The notes beneath the pieces are model-generated. The model was not told the origin of the DNA, did no database searches, and worked only from the letters and a program-made list of their open reading frames with translations. From contig CABSMJ010000027.1 in NCBI GenBank assembly GCA_902478785.1, positions 1 to 19,966 on the forward strand: 19,966 nucleotides of DNA, read 5' to 3'. The position numbers were made by a program, and so were the translations under genes. Positions within the stretch are counted from its first letter, which is position 1; each line of letters starts with the position of its first letter. Below are positions 1-7,697 of this stretch, one piece after another. Origin of the DNA: an uncultured Oscillospiraceae bacterium. Its GTDB lineage: Bacteria; Bacillota; Clostridia; Oscillospirales; Oscillospiraceae.

Positions 1-544
1 CGCCCACATATTTGATGATGACATCTGGCCGCTGGGTCATGGTGAACTCGATGTCTCCGGGGACGAAGGTGAAGCTCATCTGCTCCATACGCCAGTCGAA
101 GTTCAGCTTGTCCATCTCATAGCGAATACTCATCTCGCCGCCGTCCCAGCTGATGTCCGGGCCGGTGGTAGGCAGAAATGTAATATTGTCGTTGGTGGGC
201 TGGCCCAGATTCTCCTGCTTGGCCAGCTGGGGGATCACATCCTGGTCGATGCGAGCCTCCATCATCATACGCCCCTCCCGGGCCAGCACCGCGGTGGCCT
301 CATAGGCGGCCTGAACGCCGGCCTGGGCCTGCTGCCGAATCACGGTGGAGGTGGTGGGGGTGACAGAATTGCGGGCCTCAAAGGTGTCGATATTGACCCG
401 GATGGGGTTGCTGCGGATACTCAGCCCCCCCTTATCCCGGGAGATCTCCACCTGAGCAGTGCCTCGGGCATACTCCAAGTGCGCCCGGGTCACCTTCATC
501 TGGATCTCAATAGGCACCGTTTGGATTTCAATCAACGGATCCAT
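1..544 (-). CDS. DUF6470 family protein (YviE-like), C-terminus cut off by window edge
   Basis: Reading the minus strand from ATG at 544 gives an open frame running off the left edge (181 codons visible, no stop seen). It begins MDPLIEIQTVPIEIQMKVTR and continues with QVEISRDKGGLSIRSNPIRV, a long Gln/Ala/Glu-rich helix (roughly residues 60-105) and aromatic stretches (SWDGGEMSIRYEMDKLNFDW). This is the pattern of the DUF6470/YviE family, whose role is unknown. In Bacillus it sits between flgL and fliW-csrA, exactly the place it occupies here (67 bp after flgL). An AGGAG lies 11 bp before the ATG. By gene order the next genes leftward should be fliW and csrA, but they are outside the window. 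The family call is from remembered sequence pattern plus synteny. Confidence 0.8.
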   Translation of the reverse strand, partial: MDPLIEIQTVPIEIQMKVTRAHLEYARGTAQVEISRDKGGLSIRSNPIRVNIDTFEARNSVTPTTSTVIRQQAQAGVQAAYEATAVLAREGRMMMEARIDQDVIPQLAKQENLGQPTNDNITFLPTTGPDISWDGGEMSIRYEMDKLNFDWRMEQMSFTFVPGDIEFTMTQRPDVIIKYVG

Positions 545-611
545 GATACTGAAAGCTCCTTCCACATGCCGATGCAAGGCACAAATTCATACTCACACAT
601 CCTGGACCGAA

Positions 612-1727
612 TCAGTTCAGGTAATCCATCAATGACTGGGGGACCACGTTGGCGCCCACCTGAATGGCAGCGTTGTAGCTGGTCTGGGCGGAGACCAGGG
701 TGAGAATGGCCTCTACCTCGTCGATCTTCTCCACACTGTTGAGCTCCGTGTTGAGAGAGTAGAACGTACTCTCCAGCTGGGACTGGTTGGTCTCCAGGAA
801 CTTGGCCTGGGTATCCAGCTGGGTATACTGGTTGCTCAGCTGGTCCTGGGCCGCATTGAGCTTATTGAGCAGACGCTGGGCGTCCTCCTTATCCCCTGCC
901 GAGCTCCAGGTCTGCGTCTCCTGGTCATAGCCCTGGAAAATCTCGGACAGACGCAGCATGATGGAGATCGCGTTGTTGGGGTCTCCGTCGGCGTCCAAAC
1001 CGCTGCCGCCCACGAAATCCACGCCGGAGATGGCAGAGTCAAAGGCGGTGGAGTCCACCACCTTGCCGTTTTTGTCCAGCTGGAAACCGATGCCGATGTC
1101 CACATACATGTGCTCGTCCTTCCAGCTGTCCAGCATCTGCTGGTTGGTCAGGGCGTTGCCATCCTTGTCCAGGACCTCGTTGCCGTTGGCATCGTGATAG
1201 GTCTGGGTGTAATAGTTGGGGTCCGGGTCGTCGATGCGCACATTGCGGTAGGTGAGATAGTGCTTGTCCCCCACGGTCTCAATGGCGAAGGGGGGATTCT
1301 CGGTATCGGCGCCGCCGAAGATAAAGCTGTTGTCGTACTTGCTGTTCAGGCTCTGGATAATGGACTCCGCACCGGAGAAGATCACATCGCCCTGGGTATT
1401 GAGGGTGCTCAGGCCGCTGGGGTCATTGAGGCCCTTCATGGTGGGGGACACGCCCAGATCGGTCACCATGTCGATGACATCATCGGCCACATCCCAGGCG
1501 GTGGAGAACTTTTTGTGCACCGTCTGGTTGTTGGAGGCCTGGGCGTTGGTAGCGTTGAGGGAGCTGTGAATCTGGAAGGCTCTGGTGGCTGCCGCAGGGT
1601 CGGCAGAATAGGAGTCAAAATTCCGTCCAGTGGTCATGGAATTCATGGCCGAATAGAGCTGGTTGGAGGTCTTGAGCAGATTCTTTTGATAGGTATAAAT
1701 CGTGCTGTTGGTGGTCACGCGCATCAT
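612..1727 (-). CDS. flgL: Flagellar hook-associated protein 3, FlgL
   Basis: 371 residues. FlgL is the second junction protein between hook and filament, exported through the flagellar type III system. The flagellin-like N-terminus (MMRVTTNSTIYTYQKNLLKT, then a QLYSAMNSMTTGR segment and SADPAAATRAF) and C-terminal helix (LTLVSAQTSYNAAIQVGANV, ending PQSLMDYLN) are typical of FlgL/flagellin D0-D1 domains. The middle (about residues 140-270) is variable. Two ATGs lie in a row (1727 and 1724). AGGTGA is 7 bp before the first, so I keep that one, though MRVTTNS from the second is the more usual FlgL start. It follows flgK by 32 bp in the flgM-flgN-flgK-flgL operon. Confidence 0.95.
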   Translation of the reverse strand: MMRVTTNSTIYTYQKNLLKTSNQLYSAMNSMTTGRNFDSYSADPAAATRAFQIHSSLNATNAQASNNQTVHKKFSTAWDVADDVIDMVTDLGVSPTMKGLNDPSGLSTLNTQGDVIFSGAESIIQSLNSKYDNSFIFGGADTENPPFAIETVGDKHYLTYRNVRIDDPDPNYYTQTYHDANGNEVLDKDGNALTNQQMLDSWKDEHMYVDIGIGFQLDKNGKVVDSTAFDSAISGVDFVGGSGLDADGDPNNAISIMLRLSEIFQGYDQETQTWSSAGDKEDAQRLLNKLNAAQDQLSNQYTQLDTQAKFLETNQSQLESTFYSLNTELNSVEKIDEVEAILTLVSAQTSYNAAIQVGANVVPQSLMDYLN

Positions 1728-1759
1728 TGTTCATTCACCTCGAAAATCAAAACCCAGAA

Positions 1760-3361
1760 TTAAACGGTACCATTGATGAGGGAGTCCAGCGCCTCCTCCA
1801 TCACAGTCATCAGCCGGCAGGCGGCGGTGTAGGCCTTCTGGTAGGTCATCAGGCTGGTGGCTTCATCGTTCAGGTCCACGCCCATGATGCTCTCCCGGTC
1901 TACATAGACATCGTTGGCGGTGACCATGTAATTGTTGAGCACCGCATCTGTGGTCATCTGGTCCTCGGCCAGGGTGGACTGGATCTTCAAAAGCATCTCC
2001 TCAAAGGTGCCATTGTAGGCATCGCCCACGGCATCCCCATCGATGTGCTTGGGATCAAAGTCTATCTTCTGGTCAAAAAGGGCCAGGAACTTGGCCAGAT
2101 TGGAGGTGTCGCCGCTGGGGGCATCGGAACGGTCCGTGGCCTGGATGCTGACGGTGCCGTTGGTCCAGTTCTGGGACACGGAGATGTTGGAGGCGGTGAT
2201 GCCGTCGGTGGTATTGTTGTTGCTGCCGGTACTGAAAAGCGCACCGCCGCCGGTCAGGCCGGTGTCGTTGAGCTTGTTCATGGCGTCGGCAAATTCCCGG
2301 GCCAGAGAGTCCAAGGCCTTCTGGTAGTAGGGGATGCCCCGCTTGATAGCAGCGTCAGGATCGTTCTTCACATCCGCATCGGAGGCATACTCGCCCTCCT
2401 CGGTGAGCAGCTCCCGGATGGACTGGAGGGAACCGTACAGGTCGTTGTCCAGCAGCACCACCGGGTCGGTATCATTGGCGTCCTGCTTGACCCCGTCGCT
2501 GTCCCGCAGTGCATAGAGGTTGATGCGGTAGTCGTTGTTCTTGTCCGCCAGCAGCTGTGAGGCATACTCTCCGTCCACCAACGTGTGGTCGTGGGGAGGA
2601 TTGTTGGCCAAGGTAACGGTGAGCTTTTCCACCATAGTGCCTGCACCCACATCCTCCATGGAGTACTTCACATCGATCTTCATGTAGCCGCTGAGCTCAT
2701 CCAGCAGCTGGTTGCGGTTGTCCCGCAGCTCCAATCCCTCATCGCCCCGGATGTCGGCGTTGCGGATGGCCACGTTGAGCTCCTGGATGTTTTTGAGGAT
2801 ATTGTTGACCTCTGTGACCTGCTGGTCCAGTTTTCCCTCGTAGGTGCTCTGTTTTTCCGCCAGCTTTTCCGCATAGGAATTGAAGTGGGTGCACAGAGCA
2901 TCAGCAGAGGAGCGGATGAGGCTGTCATAGGTGCCTGTTCCGTTGTTGGTGATGGCCTGGTTGATGAGGTCCCGCAGGTCATTGAGCTGGCTGAGGATGA
3001 CGCCGTCATCCTGCTCCAGGTCACCCTTACCCACCTCATCCAGAACGGAAGCCAGAGCGTTGAGGCCATCCAGCTTGGCGTTGGCGGCACCCACGTCTGC
3101 GGAGGCATTGCGGTAGGAGATATCCAGTCCCGGGTCCCGCAGCTGGGTGACACCGGTGACGATGGCGCCCTGGCCGATGCGGGTGTTGAAGCTGGAGGTA
3201 TACCGGTCGCTGGCGGAGGGGATCAGACTGACCTGATTGAGCCGCTGGCGGGTATAGCCGTCGGTATTGATATTAGTGATATTGTTGCCCGTAACATCCA
3301 GGCCCTTTTGTGCTGCATAGATGCCCAAGCGCACCGTACCGAATGAGCCAAATGTACCCAT
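1760..3361 (-). CDS. flgK: Flagellar hook-associated protein 1, FlgK
   Basis: 533 residues, a usual FlgK size. FlgK forms the first hook-filament junction ring. The N-terminus (GTVRLGIYAAQKGLDVTGNN, then ITNINTDGYTRQR) carries the rod/hook/HAP signature with the ANxxTxGYxR-type motif. The C-terminus (MGVDLNDEATSLMTYQKAYT, then CRLMTVMEEALDSLINGTV) is the conserved D0 helix. The segment around residues 85-200 is a long coiled helix region, and about 230-450 is the variable surface domain. Start ATG at 3361 is preceded by GAGGAGG that overlaps the flgN stop region, so the two genes are tightly coupled (15 bp gap). Transcription most likely comes from the flgM promoter. Confidence 0.96.
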   Translation of the reverse strand: MGTFGSFGTVRLGIYAAQKGLDVTGNNITNINTDGYTRQRLNQVSLIPSASDRYTSSFNTRIGQGAIVTGVTQLRDPGLDISYRNASADVGAANAKLDGLNALASVLDEVGKGDLEQDDGVILSQLNDLRDLINQAITNNGTGTYDSLIRSSADALCTHFNSYAEKLAEKQSTYEGKLDQQVTEVNNILKNIQELNVAIRNADIRGDEGLELRDNRNQLLDELSGYMKIDVKYSMEDVGAGTMVEKLTVTLANNPPHDHTLVDGEYASQLLADKNNDYRINLYALRDSDGVKQDANDTDPVVLLDNDLYGSLQSIRELLTEEGEYASDADVKNDPDAAIKRGIPYYQKALDSLAREFADAMNKLNDTGLTGGGALFSTGSNNNTTDGITASNISVSQNWTNGTVSIQATDRSDAPSGDTSNLAKFLALFDQKIDFDPKHIDGDAVGDAYNGTFEEMLLKIQSTLAEDQMTTDAVLNNYMVTANDVYVDRESIMGVDLNDEATSLMTYQKAYTAACRLMTVMEEALDSLINGTV

Positions 3362-3376
3362 GTCTCTTTCTCCTCC

Positions 3377-3823
3377 TCAAGCCCGAAAATCCGTCTGTCC
3401 TGGCCGAACGTCAGGAGCCTTTTCCACTGGGGTCCCCTGCTGGTCCAGTTGCTTTTCAATGCGGCGCAGGTTGGCCTCCATCATGGTCCTGGCCGCGCTC
3501 TGGCTGCTGGAAAGGACCTGATAGGTGCGCAAAAGCGCCTCCACCTTTTGAGCGGTTTCCGCCCGCAGGGTCTGGGGCGCGTGTTCCGCTAGTTCCCGCA
3601 GGGAAACGCCCTGCATCCCCAGCTCTGTCAAAAGCACCTCCCGGCGCTGCTCCTGTCCCCGGAGGGACAAAGAGGCCGCCTGCTCCTGCTTCATACATGC
3701 ATCCAGCGTCTCCAGATCCCCGGCGCGGACCGCGGCGATCTTGCGCTGCTCTATGCCGTTGAGCTTCTCCAGTTCTTCCCGGAGAGCCTCCAAAAATGTC
3801 AGATAATCCCGGAACTCTGCCAC
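3377..3823 (-). CDS. flgN: FlgN-like flagellar export chaperone
   Basis: 148 residues, almost wholly helical. FlgN holds FlgK and FlgL in the cytoplasm and passes them to the export gate. The sequence shows the FlgN pattern: an N-terminal helix (FLEALREELEKLNGIEQRKI), a short AVRAGDLETLDACMKQEQ segment with a repeated Glu/Gln-rich helix, and a C-terminal helix (ARTMMEANLRRIEKQLDQQ). The start is a GTG at 3823 lying 3 bp after the flgM stop, with AGAGAGG inside the end of flgM, which implies translational coupling. Position between flgM and flgK agrees with the Bacillus yvyG/flgN order. FlgN is poorly conserved in sequence, so context carries much of the assignment. Confidence 0.88.
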   Translation of the reverse strand: MAEFRDYLTFLEALREELEKLNGIEQRKIAAVRAGDLETLDACMKQEQAASLSLRGQEQRREVLLTELGMQGVSLRELAEHAPQTLRAETAQKVEALLRTYQVLSSSQSAARTMMEANLRRIEKQLDQQGTPVEKAPDVRPGQTDFRA

Positions 3824-3826
3824 AGC

Positions 3827-4132
3827 TTAATCATCCTCTCTCATCAGGAGCATGCGCGCCGCAATTTCCCGGGGGTCTGCCACATAGGTGCCGGAGGCCA
3901 CCTGCTGACGCAGCTCCTCCAGCTCCTGATGGGTGGGACGGGTGCGGATCTCTCGGGAGAGTGCTCCCACCGTCTCCTTCACGCGCTTTTCCGTCTCATC
4001 TAAGTGAGAGGAAAACTGGACCTGGTCATACCGCTGCTCTGATACTTTTGGAGCTGCCGCGTCATTTTTTTGACCATAGGGCGTAACGCCGCTTACGGGA
4101 TACATCCCGCTGGGATAAATAGGGGATACCAT
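3827..4132 (-). CDS. flgM: Negative regulator of flagellin synthesis, anti-sigma-28 factor FlgM
   Basis: 101 residues. FlgM binds sigma-28 until the hook is finished, then is exported or inactivated so that late genes can be expressed. The first 35 residues are polar and probably disordered (Pro, Gly, Ser). Residues about 36-98 form the sigma-binding part: YDQVQFSSHLDETEKRVKE, a second helix, then the family hallmark SGTYVADPREIAARML near the C-terminus. Start ATG at 4132 has GGAGGG 6 bp upstream. It heads the flgM-flgN-flgK-flgL-DUF6470 operon and lies about 60 bp downstream of the predicted start site of a sigma-28-like promoter, consistent with feedback on its own regulon. Confidence 0.92.
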   Translation of the reverse strand: MVSPIYPSGMYPVSGVTPYGQKNDAAAPKVSEQRYDQVQFSSHLDETEKRVKETVGALSREIRTRPTHQELEELRQQVASGTYVADPREIAARMLLMREDD

Positions 4133-4199
4133 CGCAAGCCCTCCCTCTCATAAAAATTTTCTCTTATGGTAACGCTGTCAAGTGCATTACCTTACATTG

Positions 4200-4229
4200 T
4201 TATATCGTCTCAAATCCCGCTGAACATAA
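4200..4229 (-). promoter_or_regulatory. Sigma-28-like promoter of the flgM operon
   Basis: On the minus strand TTAT (4229-4226), a 17-bp spacer and ACGATATAA (4208-4200). The -10 agrees with the sigma-28/SigD core CGATAT. The same motif recurs upstream of hemerythrin, fliD and flagellin. A start site near 4193 would give a leader of about 60 nt. The -35 differs from the textbook TAAA. Confidence 0.7.
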
Positions 4230-4287
4230 GAGGTATCAGTAAAAAAACTGTTTTTACGGGAAATGATCTTATTTTTGCGCAACTGCT

Positions 4288-4316
4288 TTATCTTTTGGCA
4301 TTCCGTGTCGATATAA
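4288..4316 (+). promoter_or_regulatory. Sigma-28-like promoter of the hemerythrin gene
   Basis: TTAT (4288-4291), 16-bp spacer, TCGATATAA (4308-4316), matching the motif before flgM, fliD and flagellin. It stands back to back with the flgM promoter, about 58 bp apart. A SigA reading is possible too: TTGGCA at 4295-4300 with an AT-rich -10 (ATATAT/TATATA) near 4318-4324, so dual control cannot be excluded. The rest of the 248-bp intergenic region (4133-4380) is AT-rich and holds only these elements and ribosome binding sites. Confidence 0.6.
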
Positions 4317-4380
4317 AATATATAAAAAAGGGAGATGTTTTATTGATCTCCCCAAGACACCAGAAAGGGGATCATTCCAT

Positions 4381-4779
4381 ATGACCTATGAATTGACGCA
4401 GGATCTGATGACCGGCAACGCCCTCATCGATTCCGAACACCGGCAGCTGTTTGCCGCGGTAAACAATCTGATGACCGCCTGCTCCCAGGGCAAAGGCCGG
4501 GACCAGATCCAGCAGACTGTTACGTTCCTGAGCAACTATGTGGTCAAGCACTTCCAGGACGAGGAGCGTCTGCAGGCCCAGAGCAACTACCCCAACTATC
4601 CCGCCCACAAGCAGTTCCACGACGGATACCGCCGCCAGCTCGCCCAGGTATCCCAGGAGCTGCTGCAGGAGGGCCCCACGGTGAAGGCTCTGGGCGATCT
4701 CAACCGCGTGGTGGCTGTTCTGATTTCCCACATTCGCACTGAGGACAAGCGTTTGGCTCGGCACATCAAGGAGAACTGA
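4381..4779 (+). CDS. Bacteriohemerythrin (single-domain hemerythrin)
   Basis: 132 residues, the normal length for a free-standing bacteriohemerythrin, a cytoplasmic four-helix bundle that binds O2 at a non-haem di-iron centre. All seven expected iron ligands are present: His20 (IDSEHRQLF), His57 and Glu61 (VKHFQDEE), His76 and His80 (PAHKQFH), His117 and Asp122 (SHIRTED). In motile bacteria such proteins are linked to oxygen sensing or delivery. Here the strict company of chemotaxis and flagellar genes and a sigma-28-like promoter suggest a role in aerotaxis or oxygen scavenging in an anaerobe (inference). AAAGGGG lies about 11 bp before the ATG. Its own terminator follows. Confidence 0.95.
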   Translation: MTYELTQDLMTGNALIDSEHRQLFAAVNNLMTACSQGKGRDQIQQTVTFLSNYVVKHFQDEERLQAQSNYPNYPAHKQFHDGYRRQLAQVSQELLQEGPTVKALGDLNRVVAVLISHIRTEDKRLARHIKEN

Positions 4780-4799
4780 GCCCGTTAACAAAGGCAAGA

Positions 4800-4832
4800 C
4801 CCCCGAGGACGATCGTCCCCGGGGGCTTTTTT
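4800..4832 (+). terminator. Rho-independent terminator after hemerythrin
   Basis: An 11-bp stem (CCCCCGAGGAC / GTCCCCGGGGG, one A.C mismatch), tetraloop GATC, then C and six T. It lies 20 bp past the hemerythrin stop and between two convergent genes. The minus-strand reading is followed only by a weak T-rich stretch, so stopping of the chemoreceptor gene at 4854 there is possible but less sure. Confidence 0.9.
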
Positions 4833-4853
4833 ACATATCTAGGAAGGGAGCAC

Positions 4854-6860
4854 TTACTCCGCCTCTTCCTCGGCCAGAGGCAGCTCGGTTTGCTGACGCA
4901 AAACGAACTTGCCCACCAGATCCTTGAGCAGGTTAGACTGGCCGGAGAGCTCCTCGCTGGCCGCAGCGCTTTCCTCCGCCGTGGCAGAGTTGGTCTGCAC
5001 CACGCTGGAGATCTGATCGGTTCCCTCGGAAACCTGGTGGATGGAGTCGGTCTCGCTGACGATGTTCTCCGCCACCTGGTTCATGAAGTCCACCGCCTCC
5101 TTGGCCAGAGTCGTGGTGGTTTCCAGTGCAGCACTGACCTCTTCCGTCAGCTGGCTGCCCCTCTCCACATTGTTGGCGGAATGCTCGATGAGTGCCTTGG
5201 TCTCCTTGGCCGCCTGGTCAGACTTGGAGGCCAGGCTGCGCACCTCGTCTGCCACCACGGCAAAGCCCTTGCCGGCGCTGCCAGCCCGGGCCGCCTCCAC
5301 AGCGGCATTCAACGCAAGGATATTGGTCTGGAAGGCGATGTTCTCAATGGTCTCAATGATCTGACCGATCTCCTGATGGCCCTTGAGGATATCGTCCATG
5401 GCCTGGCGCAGGTCCTCCATCTTCTGGTTGCTGGCCACCACCTGCCCGCCAGCCTGGTCGCTCTTTTCCTGGGCCTGCTTGGCTGCGTCGGCATTCTTCC
5501 GGGCACTCTCGTCGATGTCAGCGATGGTGGCGGAAAGCTCCTGCACCGAGCTGGCCTGCTCTGTGGCGCCCTGTGCCAAAGCCTGTGCGCCGGAGGAAAC
5601 CTGCTCGGCACCGGCAGAGACCTGCTCAGCCGCCGTGTTGATCTGGGACATGGTCTCACTGAGCCGGATCTCCAGATCCCGCACGGTGGTCAGCATAGCC
5701 TCCATGTCTCCCACATAGAGCTCTTTCTTCTGAGAGCGGACATTCAGATTTCCCTTGGACATCTCACCCAGCAGATAGCCCAGATCCTCCACCAGTCCGG
5801 TAAGCACATACGCAATCTTGCTTGTGGCATTGGAAAGCTGTCCAATCTCATCCCGCCGACGGAACTCGGGGACAGGAGAGTGCAGATCTCCCTCCTGCAG
5901 CTGCAAAATGCGCTGGACGCAGGTGTGGATGGGGCCACCGATGCTGTTGGCGATCCAAATGGAGATGAACAGCGCTGCAAGGATTACCACGATCACCAAG
6001 ACCGCAATGATGACGATATTCCGGTAGGTGGCCGCCATAAAGTCAGACGTGTAGGTAGTGACGCCCAGGCTCCATCCATCGGTACCAGGCACAGGAGCAT
6101 AGGCCAGGTATTTGGACACGCCATCCATGGTATAGGAGCCAAAGCCGCTCTGGCCCTGACGCATCAGCGCGTGCATGTCCGCCAGCGCTGTAAGGCTGCT
6201 GTCGGTCTTTGCCTCCTCTTCCACATTCTGGGTCGCCACGGTTTCCATGGTAACATCGGCGATAGTATTGCCATCCTGATCCAGCATGTAGGCGCTACCA
6301 TTTTCGCTGATCTTGATGGTGTCCATGATGTCATTCAAAAACTTCTCCTCAGGGACAAAATACACCACACCGGCGATCTGTCCGCCCTGGACGCCATTCT
6401 GCCACAGGGGCGCCGCCACCATAATAGACAGCTCTCCGGTGATCTTGCTGATGGTGGGGGTGGAGATGTAGGTGTTGCCCTGAAGGGCCTGCTGCACATA
6501 ATCCCGGTCGGAATAGTCGTTGCCATCAAAGAGGCTGCGGCCTGTAGTATCCAGAATATTGCCCCGCATCATGCCGTAATGATCCACCCAGCGGTCCAAA
6601 AGCTCCTGCTTCTGAGCCACGGTTTCGGTGGGGTCTGTGAGGCTGGGCACCATGCCCAGGGCTTCCACTGCGTTTTTGTAGGACTGCAGCTCGTAGGATA
6701 CCCGCTCAGCGGTCTCAGAGGCCAGAGCAGTCATACTCTGCTCCAGCGTTGTATTGCTGCTGGAATAGCTCATCAAAATGCCGGTTCCACCGCACAGCAC
6801 GGCGGCCAAAACCGCCAGTGCGAGAAAACAGACAAGGATCTTTTGTCGAATGCTTTTCAT
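4854..6860 (-). CDS. Methyl-accepting chemotaxis protein with extracellular Cache-type sensor
   Basis: 668 residues. Transmembrane helix 1 (about 7-30), an extracellular sensor of about 245 residues with Cache features (YISTPTISKITGELSIMVAA; VVYFVPEEKFL; YMLDQDGNTIADV; SLGVTTY), transmembrane helix 2 (about 280-302), HAMP (about 303-357) with a second HAMP-like segment (358-410), and an MCP signalling hairpin whose tip is at about 506-544 (IENIAFQTNILALNAAVEAA, then GKGFAVVADEVRSLA). It should sense a small molecule outside the cell and control CheA. The RxxWY amino-acid motif of some dCache sensors is not seen, so no ligand is proposed. No C-terminal NWETF-like CheR tether. GGAGGGAG lies 9 bp before the ATG. 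It is last in a collinear minus-strand run with the lipoprotein and FtsA-like gene, after an 83-bp gap. Confidence 0.95.
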   Translation of the reverse strand: MKSIRQKILVCFLALAVLAAVLCGGTGILMSYSSSNTTLEQSMTALASETAERVSYELQSYKNAVEALGMVPSLTDPTETVAQKQELLDRWVDHYGMMRGNILDTTGRSLFDGNDYSDRDYVQQALQGNTYISTPTISKITGELSIMVAAPLWQNGVQGGQIAGVVYFVPEEKFLNDIMDTIKISENGSAYMLDQDGNTIADVTMETVATQNVEEEAKTDSSLTALADMHALMRQGQSGFGSYTMDGVSKYLAYAPVPGTDGWSLGVTTYTSDFMAATYRNIVIIAVLVIVVILAALFISIWIANSIGGPIHTCVQRILQLQEGDLHSPVPEFRRRDEIGQLSNATSKIAYVLTGLVEDLGYLLGEMSKGNLNVRSQKKELYVGDMEAMLTTVRDLEIRLSETMSQINTAAEQVSAGAEQVSSGAQALAQGATEQASSVQELSATIADIDESARKNADAAKQAQEKSDQAGGQVVASNQKMEDLRQAMDDILKGHQEIGQIIETIENIAFQTNILALNAAVEAARAGSAGKGFAVVADEVRSLASKSDQAAKETKALIEHSANNVERGSQLTEEVSAALETTTTLAKEAVDFMNQVAENIVSETDSIHQVSEGTDQISSVVQTNSATAEESAAASEELSGQSNLLKDLVGKFVLRQQTELPLAEEEAE

Positions 6861-6943
6861 GCGTAAATTCTCCCTCCATAAAAACCGTGCTTACCTTTGT
6901 GTAGTGATTCAATATCTTTGAAAGCCAGTCTCACTGCGTGGGC

Positions 6944-7696
6944 TTATGACGCAGGAAGACTCTGCTGACCTGAAGAGACTGTGCTGGCTATCCCGGTGTT
7001 CCGGTCCAGTCGGTATACCTGCCGATTGGGCTCAGCAATCAGGTATGTGGCACAGTATTGGTGATCTTCTTTCTTATACACGTTCAGGCAGATGCACGGC
7101 ATCTGGTCCAGCATGGCCACTCCCTCCTCCGGGAGCACGTCATAGCCCGACATATCCGCTCCTTCCAGCCCTAACGTCGCCGGGGAAAAGCTCTTGAGAT
7201 ACTCCGCCGCCTCATCCAGCGTCATGGCGCTGCTCTCCTCCGAGGGAAGTTGCGCCTCCTGGTCATAGGAGGGCGTCACCGTACAGGAGGTCTCCCCCCA
7301 GGACAGAGCCACCTGAAAAAGGCCGCTTCCCGACTGGCTCTCCTTAGCCAGCAGGATATCTCCCGAATCCGCGGAAAAATCCGGTTCTTCCAGAAACTCT
7401 TTACCGTCCTGGGACAGGGCCGTAAAGTCATAGACGTCCTCCAGAGCCTTGGTATAGGTCTGGGCTGTCTCGGCGCCGGAGGTCAGGTCGGTGTACTGGT
7501 AGGACGTGGTTCCGTCCTCCCCCTCCTCCGTGCTCCACTGGACTTCCTCCGTGGGCACAAGCACATTGAGGGAGGGCACCGTGTCCTCTCCACTCTCTCC
7601 CACTGTATAGTTCTCCGGGGGCTCCTTGGCACCACAGCCAGCTAGCACCAGGGGCAGCATCAGAAGAAAGGCGGCTGCTTTTATATACTTTCTCAT
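6944..7696 (-). CDS. Putative lipoprotein of unknown function
   Basis: 250 residues. The start chosen is ATG at 7696, with GGAGGG 5 bp before it. The frame stays open further upstream, but that part overlaps the preceding gene and lacks a signal peptide. The N-terminus MRKYIKAAAFLLMLPLVLAG, followed by Cys21, is a classic lipoprotein signal with LAGC lipobox, so the protein should be anchored to the outer face of the membrane. The mature part is acidic (Glu/Asp/Ser-rich linker at about 25-75), then a soluble domain (about 85-245) with four Cys (C138, C201, C203, C215). I do not recognise the domain. It starts 1 bp after the FtsA-like stop, so the two are almost certainly co-translated and may work together across the membrane. 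Confidence 0.85.
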   Translation of the reverse strand: MRKYIKAAAFLLMLPLVLAGCGAKEPPENYTVGESGEDTVPSLNVLVPTEEVQWSTEEGEDGTTSYQYTDLTSGAETAQTYTKALEDVYDFTALSQDGKEFLEEPDFSADSGDILLAKESQSGSGLFQVALSWGETSCTVTPSYDQEAQLPSEESSAMTLDEAAEYLKSFSPATLGLEGADMSGYDVLPEEGVAMLDQMPCICLNVYKKEDHQYCATYLIAEPNRQVYRLDRNTGIASTVSSGQQSLPAS

Positions 7697-7697
7697 C

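Noticed and set aside
4176..4181. TTGACA on the minus strand before flgM as a SigA -35
   Set aside because: No acceptable -10 lies 16-18 bp downstream (only AATTTT). The sigma-28-like site just upstream explains the gene better.
4890..6866. A 658-codon open frame on the plus strand opposite the chemoreceptor gene
   Set aside because: It mirrors the real gene, has no ribosome binding site, and its His/Leu/Gly-rich translation matches no domain. Similar antisense frames opposite the second chemoreceptor (9720-11435), flgL, flgK and flagellin were dropped for the same reason; they arise from GC-rich codon use.
6890..6946. Short hairpins (CTGCGT/ACGCAG, AAGCC/GGCTT) after the lipoprotein gene as a terminator
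   Set aside because: Stems of 5-6 bp with large loops and no T-tract; read-through into the first chemoreceptor gene is more likely.
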